In this document: in pieces, positions 34,180-43,780 of the stretch | How positions within the stretch are numbered: position 1 is the stretch's first letter | Layout of the letters: every line of letters starts with the position of its first letter | NCBI RefSeq assembly: GCF_010500845.1 | Contig: NZ_JAAAMI010000012.1 | Coordinates: 1-64,000 of the forward strand | Source: Flagellimonas sediminis | Lineage (GTDB): Bacteria > Bacteroidota > Bacteroidia > Flavobacteriales > Flavobacteriaceae | Reading direction: 5' to 3' | DNA: 64,000 nucleotides | Program-made: the position numbers and the translations under genes | The notes under the pieces: generated by a model | The model's database searches: none | What the model was told of the DNA's origin: nothing | Seen by the model: the letters and a program-made list of their open reading frames with translations, nothing else

Positions 34180-35079
34180 ATGAACAACGTAAAAAAATCT
34201 TTCAGCATTCGGGATTTGGAAAATTTGTCGGGAATAAAGGCCCACACCATTCGTATTTGGGAAAAGCGATACAATCTGTTCAGCCCGGAAAGAACCGATA
34301 CCAACATCCGCACCTATAATTTGGTAAGCCTACAAAAGTTGTTGAATGTGACCATGCTCTACAACAATGGGTATAAAATTTCAAAAATTGCTAAACTGGA
34401 CGATGTAAAGATTCCAATGCTGGTAAGGGATATTGTGGCCAAGAACAGTGAAAAGAGCCACGCTCTGAATTCCCTTAAGCTTTCCATGCTCAATTTTGAC
34501 CAGCCACTTTTCTTGCAAACGTACAATAGCTTGCTTCAGGAGCGCAGCTTCACTCAAATTTTTAAAGACGTATTCATTCCCTTTTTAAACGAACTTGGCC
34601 TATTATGGCAAACACATACCATAAGTCCTGCCCATGAACATTTCGTATCTAACCTGATCAAGCAAAAAATCTATATCCATACAGAACAGGTACAATCTAA
34701 GGAACCAACTCAGAACGATAAGGTATTCGTCCTTTTTCTTCCTGAGAACGAAATACATGAAATTGGTTTATTGTACATCAATTATGAACTTGCCAACAAA
34801 GGGTACAAAACTATTTATCTAGGACAGACCATGCCCGTGGAAAACTTGGTGGACCTTCTCAAATATTATAACAACATCCGGTTCGTTTCCTATTTTACGG
34901 TTTCTCCAGTGCTGAACGAACTTGAGGATTATTTCAATAGCTTTCAAGAAGTCCTGGATATGTCTCCTGGATCAAAATTGTATGTTCTAGGCTATCAAAT
35001 CCAACAAGTCTCTGACAAAAAACTGCCCGGTAGCATCAAGATTTTCAAATCCATTAACGAACTTTTGGAAACCGTATAA
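34180..35079 (+). CDS. MerR-type regulator with cobalamin-binding domain, CarH/LitR-like
   Basis: 299 residues: MerR winged helix (about 6-75; FSIRDLENLSGIKAHTIRIWEKRY), a four-helix cobalamin-capping domain (about 85-170), and a B12-binding Rossmann domain (180-299). The capping motif Wx9EH of CarH is present (W143, E153, H154), as is ExHxxG (E191, H193, G196), whose His is the lower cobalt ligand. However, the residue after the Trp is Gln144, where T. thermophilus CarH has the His that binds cobalt after light exposure. It likely represses crtIBZ in a B12-dependent manner; light sensing needs testing. The stop is two bases before crtI, so it is in the same operon. Confidence 0.9.
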   Translation: MNNVKKSFSIRDLENLSGIKAHTIRIWEKRYNLFSPERTDTNIRTYNLVSLQKLLNVTMLYNNGYKISKIAKLDDVKIPMLVRDIVAKNSEKSHALNSLKLSMLNFDQPLFLQTYNSLLQERSFTQIFKDVFIPFLNELGLLWQTHTISPAHEHFVSNLIKQKIYIHTEQVQSKEPTQNDKVFVLFLPENEIHEIGLLYINYELANKGYKTIYLGQTMPVENLVDLLKYYNNIRFVSYFTVSPVLNELEDYFNSFQEVLDMSPGSKLYVLGYQIQQVSDKKLPGSIKIFKSINELLETV

Positions 35080-35081
35080 GT

Positions 35082-36542
35082 ATGAAAAAAGCCATCGTCA
35101 TCGGTTCTGGGTTTTCCTCACTTTCAGCCTCTTGTTATTTGGCAAAGGCAGGATTTGAGGTAGAAATCCATGAAAAGAACGATACGGTAGGTGGCAGGGC
35201 CAGACAATTGATAAAAGATGGGTTTACTTTTGATATTGGCCCCAGTTGGTATTGGATGCCCGACATTTTTGACAAGTTTTTCAATGACTTTGAAAAAAAG
35301 ACTTCCGATTACTACCAATTGGATAAACTGAACCCCGCTTACAAAATTTTTTTTGAAGACGATATCCTTACCATTGGGGATTGCATGGAAACCATTTGTG
35401 AGGAATTTGAACGTATTGAAACGGGCAGTAGCGCACATCTCAAACGCTTTATCATGCAAGCCCAAGAAAACTATAACATCGCGATCAACAAAGTGGTACT
35501 CCGGCCCGGCCTTTCCCCTTTGGAACTGGTTACCAAGGAAACCGTTCTTCGGGTAGACCAATTCTTCAAGACCATCAGCCAGGAAGTACGCAAGAGGTTC
35601 AAAAATCCGAAGCTGGTGTCCACGTTGGAATTTCCCGTACTGTTTTTAGGGGCCAAACCGAGCAATACACCTTCCTTTTACAATTTCATGAATTTTGCAG
35701 ATTTTGGTTTGGGAACCTGGCATCCCAAAGGTGGCATGTACGAGATCATCAAGGCTATGAAAAACCTTGCTGAGGAACTGGGGGTAAAAATCCATACCAA
35801 AAGTCCTGTCACGCATATCTTGGTGTCCGATGGGGAGGTAATCGGTATCCGTAGCAAAGGTAATAACCACCTGGCCGACTATGTGATAAGCGGAGCGGAT
35901 TACCATCATTCCGAAACGCTCCTGGATCCAAAATACCGTCAATATTCCGAAGAATACTGGGAAAATAAGACTTATGCGCCTTCTTCCCTGTTGTTTTATA
36001 TCGGCTTCAACAAAAAGTTGAAGAATGTTGAGCACCACAACCTGTTCTTTGATACCGATTTTGAAAAACATGCCAAAGAAATTTACGATGACCCCCAATG
36101 GCCGAGTAATCCCCTGTTCTATGCCAATTTTCCTTCGGTAACGGATGGCTCCATGGCTCCCAAGGATTATGAAACAGGATTTTTCCTGGTTCCCATTGCC
36201 CCAGGATTGGAGGATACACCCGAATTGAGAAACCAATATTTTGACATAGTAATGGATAGGTTTGAGAAACTGACCCATCAACAGATTAAAAATGCCATTG
36301 TTTTCAAGGAAAGTTTCTGTGTAAACGATTTTGTGGAGCAGTACAATTCTTATAAAGGCAACGCTTACGGTCTTGCCAACACCTTACGGCAGACTGCCTT
36401 TTTACGACCTAACCTAAAAAGTAGTAAGGTAAAGAACCTGTTCTTTACCGGTCAGCTTACCGTTCCGGGACCAGGAGTGCCACCATCCCTGATCTCTGGT
36501 AAACTGGTGGCCGATTTAATCACCAAAGAAGTAAAAAGATGA
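35082..36542 (+). CDS. crtI: Phytoene desaturase
   Basis: 486 residues, FAD-dependent desaturase converting phytoene to lycopene. The dinucleotide-binding motif is AIVIGSGFSSLSASCYLAKAG with EKNDTVGGRAR after it, and the C-terminal carotenoid-desaturase signature FFTGQLTVPGPGVPPSLISGKLVADL is complete. In the first motif the third glycine of GxGxxG is Ser, as in other flavobacterial CrtI proteins as far as I recall. Overlaps crtB by four bases (ATGA), giving translational coupling. Confidence 0.96.
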   Translation: MKKAIVIGSGFSSLSASCYLAKAGFEVEIHEKNDTVGGRARQLIKDGFTFDIGPSWYWMPDIFDKFFNDFEKKTSDYYQLDKLNPAYKIFFEDDILTIGDCMETICEEFERIETGSSAHLKRFIMQAQENYNIAINKVVLRPGLSPLELVTKETVLRVDQFFKTISQEVRKRFKNPKLVSTLEFPVLFLGAKPSNTPSFYNFMNFADFGLGTWHPKGGMYEIIKAMKNLAEELGVKIHTKSPVTHILVSDGEVIGIRSKGNNHLADYVISGADYHHSETLLDPKYRQYSEEYWENKTYAPSSLLFYIGFNKKLKNVEHHNLFFDTDFEKHAKEIYDDPQWPSNPLFYANFPSVTDGSMAPKDYETGFFLVPIAPGLEDTPELRNQYFDIVMDRFEKLTHQQIKNAIVFKESFCVNDFVEQYNSYKGNAYGLANTLRQTAFLRPNLKSSKVKNLFFTGQLTVPGPGVPPSLISGKLVADLITKEVKR

Positions 36543-37381
36543 AAAGCATTTTTGACCAAGTATCCTACCATTGCAGTAAAGTTGTGACCCAATCCTACAG
36601 CACTTCCTTTGCCTTGGCCACCAAAATGTTGGCACCCTCGATCCGGGCCGATATTTATAACATTTACGGCTTTGTTCGGTTTGCCGATGAGATTGTGGAC
36701 ACCTTCCACGATTACGACAAGGAACAATTATTCGTGAATTTTGAGAAGGAAATGGAAGAGGCCATAGAGAAAAAAATCAGCCTAAACCCCATTTTGAACT
36801 CATTTCAGCATACGTACCATAAATATGATATCCCCCATCATTTGGTCACAGCCTTTATGAAAAGTATGCGTATGGATCTCAGCAAGAAGAAATACGAAAC
36901 GTTTGATGAATATCGGGAGTACATTTATGGCTCAGCGGATGTAGTAGGGTTAATGTGTCTCTGTGTTTTTGTGAACGGCGATAAGGAGAAGTATGAAGAA
37001 TTGAAAGAATCTGCCATGGCCTTGGGATCGGCCTTTCAAAAAGTGAACTTTTTAAGGGATTTGAAGGCGGATTATGAGGAATTGAACCGGACCTATTTCC
37101 CCAACACCAATCTTTTGGAACTGGATGAAGAGTCCAAGAGAAGAATCGTCAATGAGATAAAGGCCGATTTTGCAGTAGGGTATTCGGGTATCATCAAGTT
37201 ACCGGAGCAGGCCAAATTTGGAGTTTATACGGCCTACCGTTATTACAAGAAACTACTACATAAATTACAGGGTACTCCTCCCCTAGAAATTAAAAATGCC
37301 AGGATACGCGTGCCCAATTATCAAAAATTCGGACTTTTGGCCCAATCATACCTCAATTATAAATTACAATTGGTACAATGA
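36539..37381 (+). CDS. crtB: Phytoene synthase
   Basis: 280 residues of the squalene/phytoene synthase family, joining two geranylgeranyl diphosphates into phytoene. The two Asp-rich substrate motifs are visible: RFADEIVDTFHDYD and FQKVNFLRDLKADYEELNRTYFP. Other conserved segments are SYSTSFALATKML and YIYGSADVVGLM. Overlaps crtI upstream and crtZ downstream by four bases each. Confidence 0.96.
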   Translation: MKSIFDQVSYHCSKVVTQSYSTSFALATKMLAPSIRADIYNIYGFVRFADEIVDTFHDYDKEQLFVNFEKEMEEAIEKKISLNPILNSFQHTYHKYDIPHHLVTAFMKSMRMDLSKKKYETFDEYREYIYGSADVVGLMCLCVFVNGDKEKYEELKESAMALGSAFQKVNFLRDLKADYEELNRTYFPNTNLLELDEESKRRIVNEIKADFAVGYSGIIKLPEQAKFGVYTAYRYYKKLLHKLQGTPPLEIKNARIRVPNYQKFGLLAQSYLNYKLQLVQ

Positions 37382-37827
37382 AGGTAGCACTTTGGATACT
37401 CATTTTTTTGGTCACCTTTGGCTTCATGGAATTTATGGCTTGGTTCACTCACAAGTATGTAATGCACGGCTTTCTATGGAGCCTACACAAAGACCATCAT
37501 AAAAAGGACCATGATTCTTGGTTTGAACGCAACGATGCCTTTTTTCTGTTCTATGCCGTGGTGAGTATGACCTTGTTCTTCGTGGGCAACTACACTTCGT
37601 TTTGGTATGGATGGCCCTTGGGATTTGGGATCCTAGCATACGGAATTGCCTATTTTCTGGTACACGATATCTTTATACATCAAAGGTTCAAGCTTTTGAG
37701 GAATGCCAACAATTGGTACGCCCGTGGGGTACGAAGGGCACATAAAATGCACCACAAACATTTGGGTAAGGAAGACGGGGAATGTTTTGGAATGCTCTTG
37801 GTTCCTTTTAAATATTTTAAAAAGTAG
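37378..37827 (+). CDS. crtZ: Beta-carotene 3-hydroxylase
   Basis: 149 residues with four predicted membrane helices and the His clusters of the non-haem di-iron CrtZ family: FTHKYVMHG, LHKDHHKKDHD, HDIFIHQRF and RRAHKMHHKHL. It hydroxylates beta-carotene to zeaxanthin. Its presence implies a lycopene cyclase elsewhere in the genome, because none lies in this operon. Last gene of the carotenoid operon. Confidence 0.95.
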   Translation: MKVALWILIFLVTFGFMEFMAWFTHKYVMHGFLWSLHKDHHKKDHDSWFERNDAFFLFYAVVSMTLFFVGNYTSFWYGWPLGFGILAYGIAYFLVHDIFIHQRFKLLRNANNWYARGVRRAHKMHHKHLGKEDGECFGMLLVPFKYFKK

Positions 37828-37829
37828 GG

Positions 37830-38396
37830 CTATTCTAAAATAAGTTCATCCAAAAGGGCCCGTATACTTTCGGAGTTCCAGTTGGCCGCTCCCCTTTCAT
37901 CCACAACAATTTTCCCTGATTTACTGATGATATAGGTAGCCGGTATCGTGCTGCTTTCCAATTCCGAGGGTGACTTTGAAGCTTGCAGGTACACGGGCAA
38001 CTGATATCCCTTTTTCTTTAGAAACGTCACTACTTTCTCCTTATCATCATTGGCTACAAAGGCAAAAAGCAACTTGTCCTTGTAATCGGCATGCAATGCT
38101 ACAAATTTGGGAAGTTCGGCAACACAGGGAGGGCACCAAGTGGCCCAAACATTAACCACGGCAACTTTTCCTTTTGCGGATTGAAAATTCATTTGTTTGC
38201 CATCCAGATCCACCAGGTTCCAATGATAATCCTCTAGGGTTATCTGTTCATCATCCTCTACCACATCCGCAGAAAAAACCTCTGCCACAGCCTTGCTGAC
38301 CCACACCCGAACATGGAATCCGACAGGGGTGAACAGGATCAACACAATGACTAAAATCCAAATACCGTTACCTATCTGTTCCTTGGTAATCTTCAT
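37830..38396 (-). CDS. TlpA-family thioredoxin-like protein
   Basis: 188 residues: short N-terminal membrane anchor (about 11-35, GIWILVIVLILFTPVGF), then a periplasmic thioredoxin fold with the active site WCPPC (Cys88 and Cys91), FVANDDKEKV and the cis-Pro region STIPATYIISKSG. It should act as a membrane-bound thiol reductase, for example in cytochrome c maturation or envelope redox repair. Six bases downstream of a paralogue that has lost its cysteines; convergent with crtZ. Confidence 0.92.
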   Translation of the reverse strand: MKITKEQIGNGIWILVIVLILFTPVGFHVRVWVSKAVAEVFSADVVEDDEQITLEDYHWNLVDLDGKQMNFQSAKGKVAVVNVWATWCPPCVAELPKFVALHADYKDKLLFAFVANDDKEKVVTFLKKKGYQLPVYLQASKSPSELESSTIPATYIISKSGKIVVDERGAANWNSESIRALLDELILE

Positions 38397-38402
38397 AAGG
38401 AA

Positions 38403-38963
38403 TTATTCAGTGATCAATTCATCCAACAACCTGTAAACCTTTCCGGTGCTCCAATCCGCAATACCTTCCTTGTAAACCACAATATTCCCCGATTTATCGA
38501 TCAAATAAGAAGAAGGCACCTTACTGGAATCAATGGGCATTTTTTCACCAATGATCAAATAGGTAACAGGAAAAGTAAAGTTGTGTTCGGCCATAAAAGC
38601 TTCCACTGGTGGTCGGTTTTCATTTGTGATGATATAGAAATCCATCTTGCCCTTGTACTTGTCATACAACTGCTGAATGCTTGCGAGTTCCGCTTCGGAA
38701 GGTAATTTCCAGGAAGCCCAAAGGTTAATAAAGACCACCCTTCCCCTTGATTTTTCAAAATTGAAGAAGTTCCATTCTTCATCTTTGAGTACCCAATCAT
38801 AATCGGTGATCTTCTGTCTTTCCGATTGCTCGATGATAGGAGGTGAAAACGAAAAAATTCGATTCAGGAATATTTTTCCGTAGTAACCGATCGGTGTTAC
38901 AAAGAACGAAAGCACCAAAAGGATCAATACAATGTTGAAAATGGTTTTTTTACTGATCTTCAT
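38403..38963 (-). CDS. TlpA-like paralogue lacking the CxxC active site
   Basis: 186 residues from the ATG at 38963, giving MKISKKTIFNIVLILLVLSFFVTPIGYYG, a membrane anchor that matches the paralogue downstream. The thioredoxin fold is kept (FINLWASW, cis-Pro region SKVPSSYLIDKSGNIVV, C-terminal LLDELITE), but the active site reads W-K-L-P-S (residues 85-89) instead of W-C-P-P-C, so it cannot do thiol-disulfide exchange. The frame is intact and the fold residues are conserved, arguing for a non-redox role, such as a partner of the neighbouring protein (inference). Cotranscribed with it. Confidence 0.88.
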   Translation of the reverse strand: MKISKKTIFNIVLILLVLSFFVTPIGYYGKIFLNRIFSFSPPIIEQSERQKITDYDWVLKDEEWNFFNFEKSRGRVVFINLWASWKLPSEAELASIQQLYDKYKGKMDFYIITNENRPPVEAFMAEHNFTFPVTYLIIGEKMPIDSSKVPSSYLIDKSGNIVVYKEGIADWSTGKVYRLLDELITE

Positions 38964-38989
38964 GAAAAAGGATGTTTCCCAAAAATTAA

Positions 38990-39023
38990 AAACTCCTGAT
39001 ATCCAAATCAATATCAGGAGTTT
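38990..39023 (-). terminator. Terminator after the aconitase gene
   Basis: AAACTCCTGATAT (38990-39002) and ATATCAGGAGTTT (39011-39023) form a 13-bp perfect stem with an 8-base loop; on the minus strand it is followed by TTAATTTTTG. It separates acn from the TlpA pair. Confidence 0.82.
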
Positions 39024-39048
39024 AAGACAAAATTATCTTAGATACAAA

Positions 39049-41319
39049 TTATGCATTCTCCTTCTTGATCAGGTTCAATGCAGAACCTTCTTTAAACCAT
39101 GCAATCTGCGCATCGTTATAGGAATGGTTGGCAATGATGGTATCCTTGCTGCCATCGGCATGCACCACTTCAATGGTCAATGGTTTGTCCGGAGCAAATT
39201 GGTCAATGTCCAAAAAGTTGAAGGTATCATCTTCTTGAATCAAATCATAATCGTTCTCATTTGCAAAGGTCAATGCCAACATCCCTTGTTTTTTCAAGTT
39301 GGTCTCGTGGATCCTAGCAAAGGATTTTACCAAAACAGCTGCTACACCCAAGTGTCTTGGCTGCATGGCTGCATGCTCTCTCGAAGAACCTTCACCGTAG
39401 TTGTGGTCACCCACCACCAAAGTTTTGATCCCAGCTTTTTTGTATTCACGTTGGGTATCGGGCACTCCACCGTACTCTCCTGTCAATTGGTTTTTGACGA
39501 AGTTTGTTTTTTTGTTGAAGGCGTTTACCGCTCCAATCAACGTGTTATTGGCAATATTGTCCAAGTGCCCCCTGTAACGCAACCATGGTCCGGCCATGGA
39601 GATATGATCGGTGGTACATTTACCAAAGGCTTTGATCAACAGTTTCATGCCCTTTAAACTTTCTGGTTTAATGGGTTCAAATGGGGCCAAGAGTTGCAAA
39701 CGCTCAGAATCTGTGGCAACTTTCACCTCAACACTGCTACCGTCTTCCTTAGGCGCAATATAACCGGCATCTTCCACGGCAAATCCTTCCGGAGGAAGCT
39801 CGTAACCTCTTGGTTCATCCAACATCACTTCTTCACCATCCTCATTCAATAGCTTATCGGTGATAGGGTTAAAATCCAATCTTCCGGCGATGGCGATGGC
39901 GGTAACTAATTCTGGCGACCCCACAAATGCCAAGGTATTGGGGTTACCATCCGCTCTTTTTGCAAAATTCCTGTTGAAAGAGTGAACGATGGTGTTTCGT
40001 GGTCCGTCTGATGCTTTATCACCATAACGATCCCACATACCGATACATGGTCCACAGGCATTGGCAAATACGGTTGCACCAATATTGTTGAAGGTATCGA
40101 TAAACCCATCCCTTTCGATGGTATAACGTACCTGCTCGGAGCCTGGTGTTATAGTGAATTGTGATTTGGTCTTCAAATTCTTGTCGGCCACTTGTTTGGC
40201 CAAGGAAGCTGCCCTTGAAATATCTTCGTAGGAAGAGTTGGTACAAGAACCGATCAAGCCCACTTCTACGTTCAAAGGCCAATCATTGGCTTTGGCGGTC
40301 TCACCCATTTTAGAAATTGGGGTAGCCAAATCCGGAGTAAAAGGTCCGTTCAAATGTGGCTCCAATACATCCAAATCGATTTCGATCACTTGGTCGAAAT
40401 ACTGCTCTGGATTGGCATACACTTCAGGATCCGCGGTCAAGTGTTGCTTCACGCCCAGGGCCGCATCGGCTACATCGGCACGGTTGGTAGCTCTTAGGTA
40501 CCTATCCATGGATTCATCATAACCGAAGGTTGAAGTAGTAGCACCTACCTCAGCACCCATGTTACAAATGGTACCTTTACCAGTACAGGACATAGAAGTG
40601 GCTCCTTCGCCAAAATATTCGATAATGGCCCCTGTTCCCCCTTTTACGGTAAGAATATCGGCTACTTTCAAGATCACATCTTTTGGAGCGGTCCATCCAG
40701 AGAGTTTTCCTTTCAGTTTCACCCCTATCAATTTAGGGAATTTCAATTCCCAAGCCATTCCAGCCATTACATCCACCGCATCGGCACCACCAACACCGAT
40801 GGCTACCATTCCCAATCCACCGGCATTCACCGTATGCGAATCGGTTCCGATCATCATACCTCCTGGAAAAGCATAGTTTTCCAAAACTACTTGATGGATG
40901 ATACCTGCACCTGGTTTCCAGAAACCAATGCCATATTTATTGGAAACGGATTCCAAGAAATCAAAAACTTCGTTGCTCGTTTGGTTGGCCCTTTTCAAAT
41001 CGGCCTCAGCCCCAACTTTTGCTTGGATCAGGTGATCACAGTGTACTGTGGTAGGTACTGCAACCTTTGGCTTACCAGCGTGCATGAACTGTAACAATGC
41101 CATTTGAGCGGTAGCATCCTGACAGGCAACCCTATCCGGTGCAAAGTCAACATAATCTTTTCCCCTTGTAAATTTTTTGGTCGGTGTTCCATCCCATAGG
41201 TGTGAGTATAGTATTTTCTCAGAAAGGGTCAATGGTTTACCTACCAGTTCACGGGCCTTATCCACACGTTCCCCCATGGAAGCGTAGACGCCCTTAATCA
41301 TGTCTATATCAAATGCCAT
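39049..41319 (-). CDS. acn: Aconitate hydratase
   Basis: 756 residues, interconverting citrate and isocitrate in the TCA cycle. It is of the mitochondrial type: [25 protein letters not shown], the [4Fe-4S] ligands in [13 protein letters not shown] and [28 protein letters not shown], and the swivelling domain [22 protein letters not shown]. Monocistronic, closed by the terminator at 38990-39023. Confidence 0.97.
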   Translation of the reverse strand: MAFDIDMIKGVYASMGERVDKARELVGKPLTLSEKILYSHLWDGTPTKKFTRGKDYVDFAPDRVACQDATAQMALLQFMHAGKPKVAVPTTVHCDHLIQAKVGAEADLKRANQTSNEVFDFLESVSNKYGIGFWKPGAGIIHQVVLENYAFPGGMMIGTDSHTVNAGGLGMVAIGVGGADAVDVMAGMAWELKFPKLIGVKLKGKLSGWTAPKDVILKVADILTVKGGTGAIIEYFGEGATSMSCTGKGTICNMGAEVGATTSTFGYDESMDRYLRATNRADVADAALGVKQHLTADPEVYANPEQYFDQVIEIDLDVLEPHLNGPFTPDLATPISKMGETAKANDWPLNVEVGLIGSCTNSSYEDISRAASLAKQVADKNLKTKSQFTITPGSEQVRYTIERDGFIDTFNNIGATVFANACGPCIGMWDRYGDKASDGPRNTIVHSFNRNFAKRADGNPNTLAFVGSPELVTAIAIAGRLDFNPITDKLLNEDGEEVMLDEPRGYELPPEGFAVEDAGYIAPKEDGSSVEVKVATDSERLQLLAPFEPIKPESLKGMKLLIKAFGKCTTDHISMAGPWLRYRGHLDNIANNTLIGAVNAFNKKTNFVKNQLTGEYGGVPDTQREYKKAGIKTLVVGDHNYGEGSSREHAAMQPRHLGVAAVLVKSFARIHETNLKKQGMLALTFANENDYDLIQEDDTFNFLDIDQFAPDKPLTIEVVHADGSKDTIIANHSYNDAQIAWFKEGSALNLIKKENA

Positions 41320-41399
41320 TCTACAATTGAGTTTTAAGATTTTAGTAATTCGGTAAATTTACTAAATAACGAAGGATTTTGGAATTAGAATCGCGCTAA

Positions 41400-41425
41400 A
41401 TAAATATCTATGATTTGATATTTAT
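41400..41425 (-). other. Hairpin at the end of the MoxR gene
   Basis: ATAAATATC and GATATTTAT pair perfectly around an 8-base loop and include the MoxR stop codon. AT-rich and without a U-run, so at best a weak terminator or an RNA-stability element. Confidence 0.35.
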
Positions 41426-42375
41426 AACAATTCTGCAATAATCCTTTCCTCTGAGATGCCTTCAGCCTCAGCTTTGTAGTTTTTTAGGATCCTGTGACGA
41501 AGAATACCAAGGGAGACCGCTTTTATGTCTTCAATGTCCGGAGAAAATTTTCCATGGACGGCTGCATGCGCTTTGGCACCCAATACGAGATTCTGGGAAG
41601 CCCTAGGACCAGCGCCCCAATCCACATAGTTATTTACAAAATCCAAGGAACCTTCAATTCCCGGGCGTGTTCTATTGACGAGCCTTACCGCGTAATCGAT
41701 TACATTATCAGGTACGGGAATCCGCCTGATCAAATGCTGGATGGCAATAATGTCATCCGCATTGAAAAGGGTGTTCAGCGTTACCTCATCATCGGTAGTG
41801 GTAGATTTTACCACTTGTATTTCCTCTTCTATGGAAGGATACTTTAATTCGATGGCAAACATAAAACGGTCCAATTGTGCCTCTGGCAAGGGATACGTAC
41901 CTTCTTGCTCAATAGGGTTTTGGGTCGCCAACACAAAATACGGACGGTTAAGTTTGTATTGCTTGCCCGCAATGGTCACCGCACGCTCCTGCATGGCTTC
42001 CAACAGGGCGGCCTGTGTCTTTGGTGGAGTCCGGTTGATCTCATCCGCCAAAATGATGTTGGCGAAAACAGGCCCCATGATAAACTTAAAGTTTCTGTTC
42101 TGGTCCAATACCTCACTACCCAAAATATCACTGGGCATAAGGTCTGGGGTAAATTGTATCCTTTTGAAGTCCAGTCCGAGCGTTTGTGCGATTGTATTGA
42201 CCATCAAAGTCTTGGCCAAACCGGGAACACCGATCAATAGGGAATGCCCCCCTGTATAAATGGATAGCAAAATTTGATCGATTACCTTTTCTTGGCCCAC
42301 AATGACCTTGGCAATCTCCCTTTTTAGTTCTTGGTGTTTTTTTACCAGGTTTTCTACCGCAGTTACGTCTGACAT
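41422..42375 (-). CDS. MoxR family AAA+ ATPase
   Basis: 317 residues with Walker A GVPGLAKTLMVNTIA, Walker B IILADEINRTPPKTQAALLEAMQE, and the sensor region ATQNPIEQEGTYPLPEAQLDRF, followed by the C-terminal lid domain. MoxR ATPases act as chaperones that insert metals or assemble complexes, usually with VWA or DUF58 partners. Here no such partner is next to it: downstream is acn and four bases upstream ends a SurA-like gene. It may therefore serve envelope folding with its neighbours (inference). Confidence 0.94.
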   Translation of the reverse strand: MSDVTAVENLVKKHQELKREIAKVIVGQEKVIDQILLSIYTGGHSLLIGVPGLAKTLMVNTIAQTLGLDFKRIQFTPDLMPSDILGSEVLDQNRNFKFIMGPVFANIILADEINRTPPKTQAALLEAMQERAVTIAGKQYKLNRPYFVLATQNPIEQEGTYPLPEAQLDRFMFAIELKYPSIEEEIQVVKSTTTDDEVTLNTLFNADDIIAIQHLIRRIPVPDNVIDYAVRLVNRTRPGIEGSLDFVNNYVDWGAGPRASQNLVLGAKAHAAVHGKFSPDIEDIKAVSLGILRHRILKNYKAEAEGISEERIIAELL

Positions 42376-42379
42376 TCGC

Positions 42380-43780
42380 CTACTCCTTTACCCAGTTGTT
42401 TGCAAAATCGCAGCCTCTATTGTCAACGTTCACGTGGATATAGGTATCCTCAATATGTTCCTCCATCCATTTTTTGATGGCCTTGAACTGCTTTTCCCTA
42501 AGGGCCAACTCTTGTATCTTTAAATAATCCTTGGCAAAATCGGCCTTGTGCTCATCGTATCGATTGGAGATTCTCATGATCTTGAACTTGGGAGGTCCTC
42601 CCCTAGGATCATCTTCCCTTATAGGTCTTGAAATTTCCCCATCCTTAATGTTCCTTACCTGATTGTACAAGGTTGGGTCCATTTTGGTCAGTTCAAACCT
42701 TGAATCGAAATTGATCGGGTTACGCAATAGACCCCCATCATTTTTGGTTTCTTTTTCATCGGAAAAATTCAAGGCCGCCTCCGCAAAGGTGTATTTGCCA
42801 TCCAATATATGCTGACGGATGGTATCCAACTCCTTCACTGCATCATCAATGGCACTTTGAGGAACTTCAGGAATCATCAAAATGTGTCTCAAATCAATTT
42901 CTTGCCCTCTAATTTTTTCAATATAAATGATGTGGTACCCATAAACCGTTTCAAAAGGTTCCGAAATTTCACCTTCACGGAGACTAAAGGCCACATCCTT
43001 GAATTCGCGTACAAATTGGGTTTCTTTGTTCATGCTATAGAACCCACCATTTGCCCTTGAAGAATCATCGCGGGTATACAAAATGGCCTTCACCTTAAAG
43101 CTGGCACCATTTTCTTCTACATCCTGTTTAATGGCCTTCAACTGCTGAATCACTTTTTGTTTCTCTTCCTCAGGTGCCTTGGGAGATTTTACGATCTGTG
43201 CAATTTCCAGTTCAGCACCAAAAACAGGGCGCTCATCCTCGGGAATGTTGAAGAAAAATTGACGAACCTCCTCAGGTGTCACTTCAATTTCCTCCACTAT
43301 CTTGCTTTGCATCTTTTCCGAAAGCATGCGTAGCTTATTGATTTCGAAAAGCTCGGTCCGGAAACTTTCCACATCAGGTTTTTTGTAAAACTTCAGTACT
43401 TTTTCCATAGATCCAACCTGTGCAACAAGTTGTTGGATCTGTCTATCACTTTGCGCGTTCACCATATCGTCCGAAACCAACAAACTATCTTGAATGGCCT
43501 GGTGGGCATACAAACGGTCTTCCATCAATTTGCCCAAAAGCCCACACCGGGTAATGTCTTCCGTGGAGGCCCCTTGGTTTTTAAGATCAATCAAAGTTTT
43601 ATCTATGTCCGATTCCAAGATCACATAATCACCGATTACGGCGGCAATACCATCCAACTTCACTTTGGTGGTCGAGGCGGTTGTGTCCTTAACTCCCAGT
43701 GCTTCATCGGTTTCCTGTCCCTTGGCGGTAATGGCCGATAGGAAAACAAGGGCCAAAATCCCCTTCATCATATTATTCAT
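42380..43780 (-). CDS. SurA-like periplasmic peptidyl-prolyl isomerase and chaperone
   Basis: About 466 residues with a signal peptide (MMKGILALVFLSAITAKGQ). The N-terminal SurA-type domain (KLDGIAAVIGDYVILESDIDKTLIDL) is followed by two parvulin (PpiC) domains: one around FGAELEIAQIVKSPKAPEEEKQKV to GYHIIYIEKI, a second around DLRHILMIPEVPQSAIDDAVKEL. It would escort outer-membrane proteins through the periplasm. The ATG at 43780 overlaps the stop of the upstream gene; 43771 and 43768 are alternatives. Confidence 0.9.
   Translation of the reverse strand: MNNMMKGILALVFLSAITAKGQETDEALGVKDTTASTTKVKLDGIAAVIGDYVILESDIDKTLIDLKNQGASTEDITRCGLLGKLMEDRLYAHQAIQDSLLVSDDMVNAQSDRQIQQLVAQVGSMEKVLKFYKKPDVESFRTELFEINKLRMLSEKMQSKIVEEIEVTPEEVRQFFFNIPEDERPVFGAELEIAQIVKSPKAPEEEKQKVIQQLKAIKQDVEENGASFKVKAILYTRDDSSRANGGFYSMNKETQFVREFKDVAFSLREGEISEPFETVYGYHIIYIEKIRGQEIDLRHILMIPEVPQSAIDDAVKELDTIRQHILDGKYTFAEAALNFSDEKETKNDGGLLRNPINFDSRFELTKMDPTLYNQVRNIKDGEISRPIREDDPRGGPPKFKIMRISNRYDEHKADFAKDYLKIQELALREKQFKAIKKWMEEHIEDTYIHVNVDNRGCDFANNWVKE

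Noticed and set aside
37378..37827. CRISPR arrays, insertion sequences or toxin-antitoxin pairs anywhere in the window
   Set aside because: No regularly spaced repeats, transposase motifs or paired small toxin/antitoxin frames were recognised; coordinates here are only a placeholder for this general negative.
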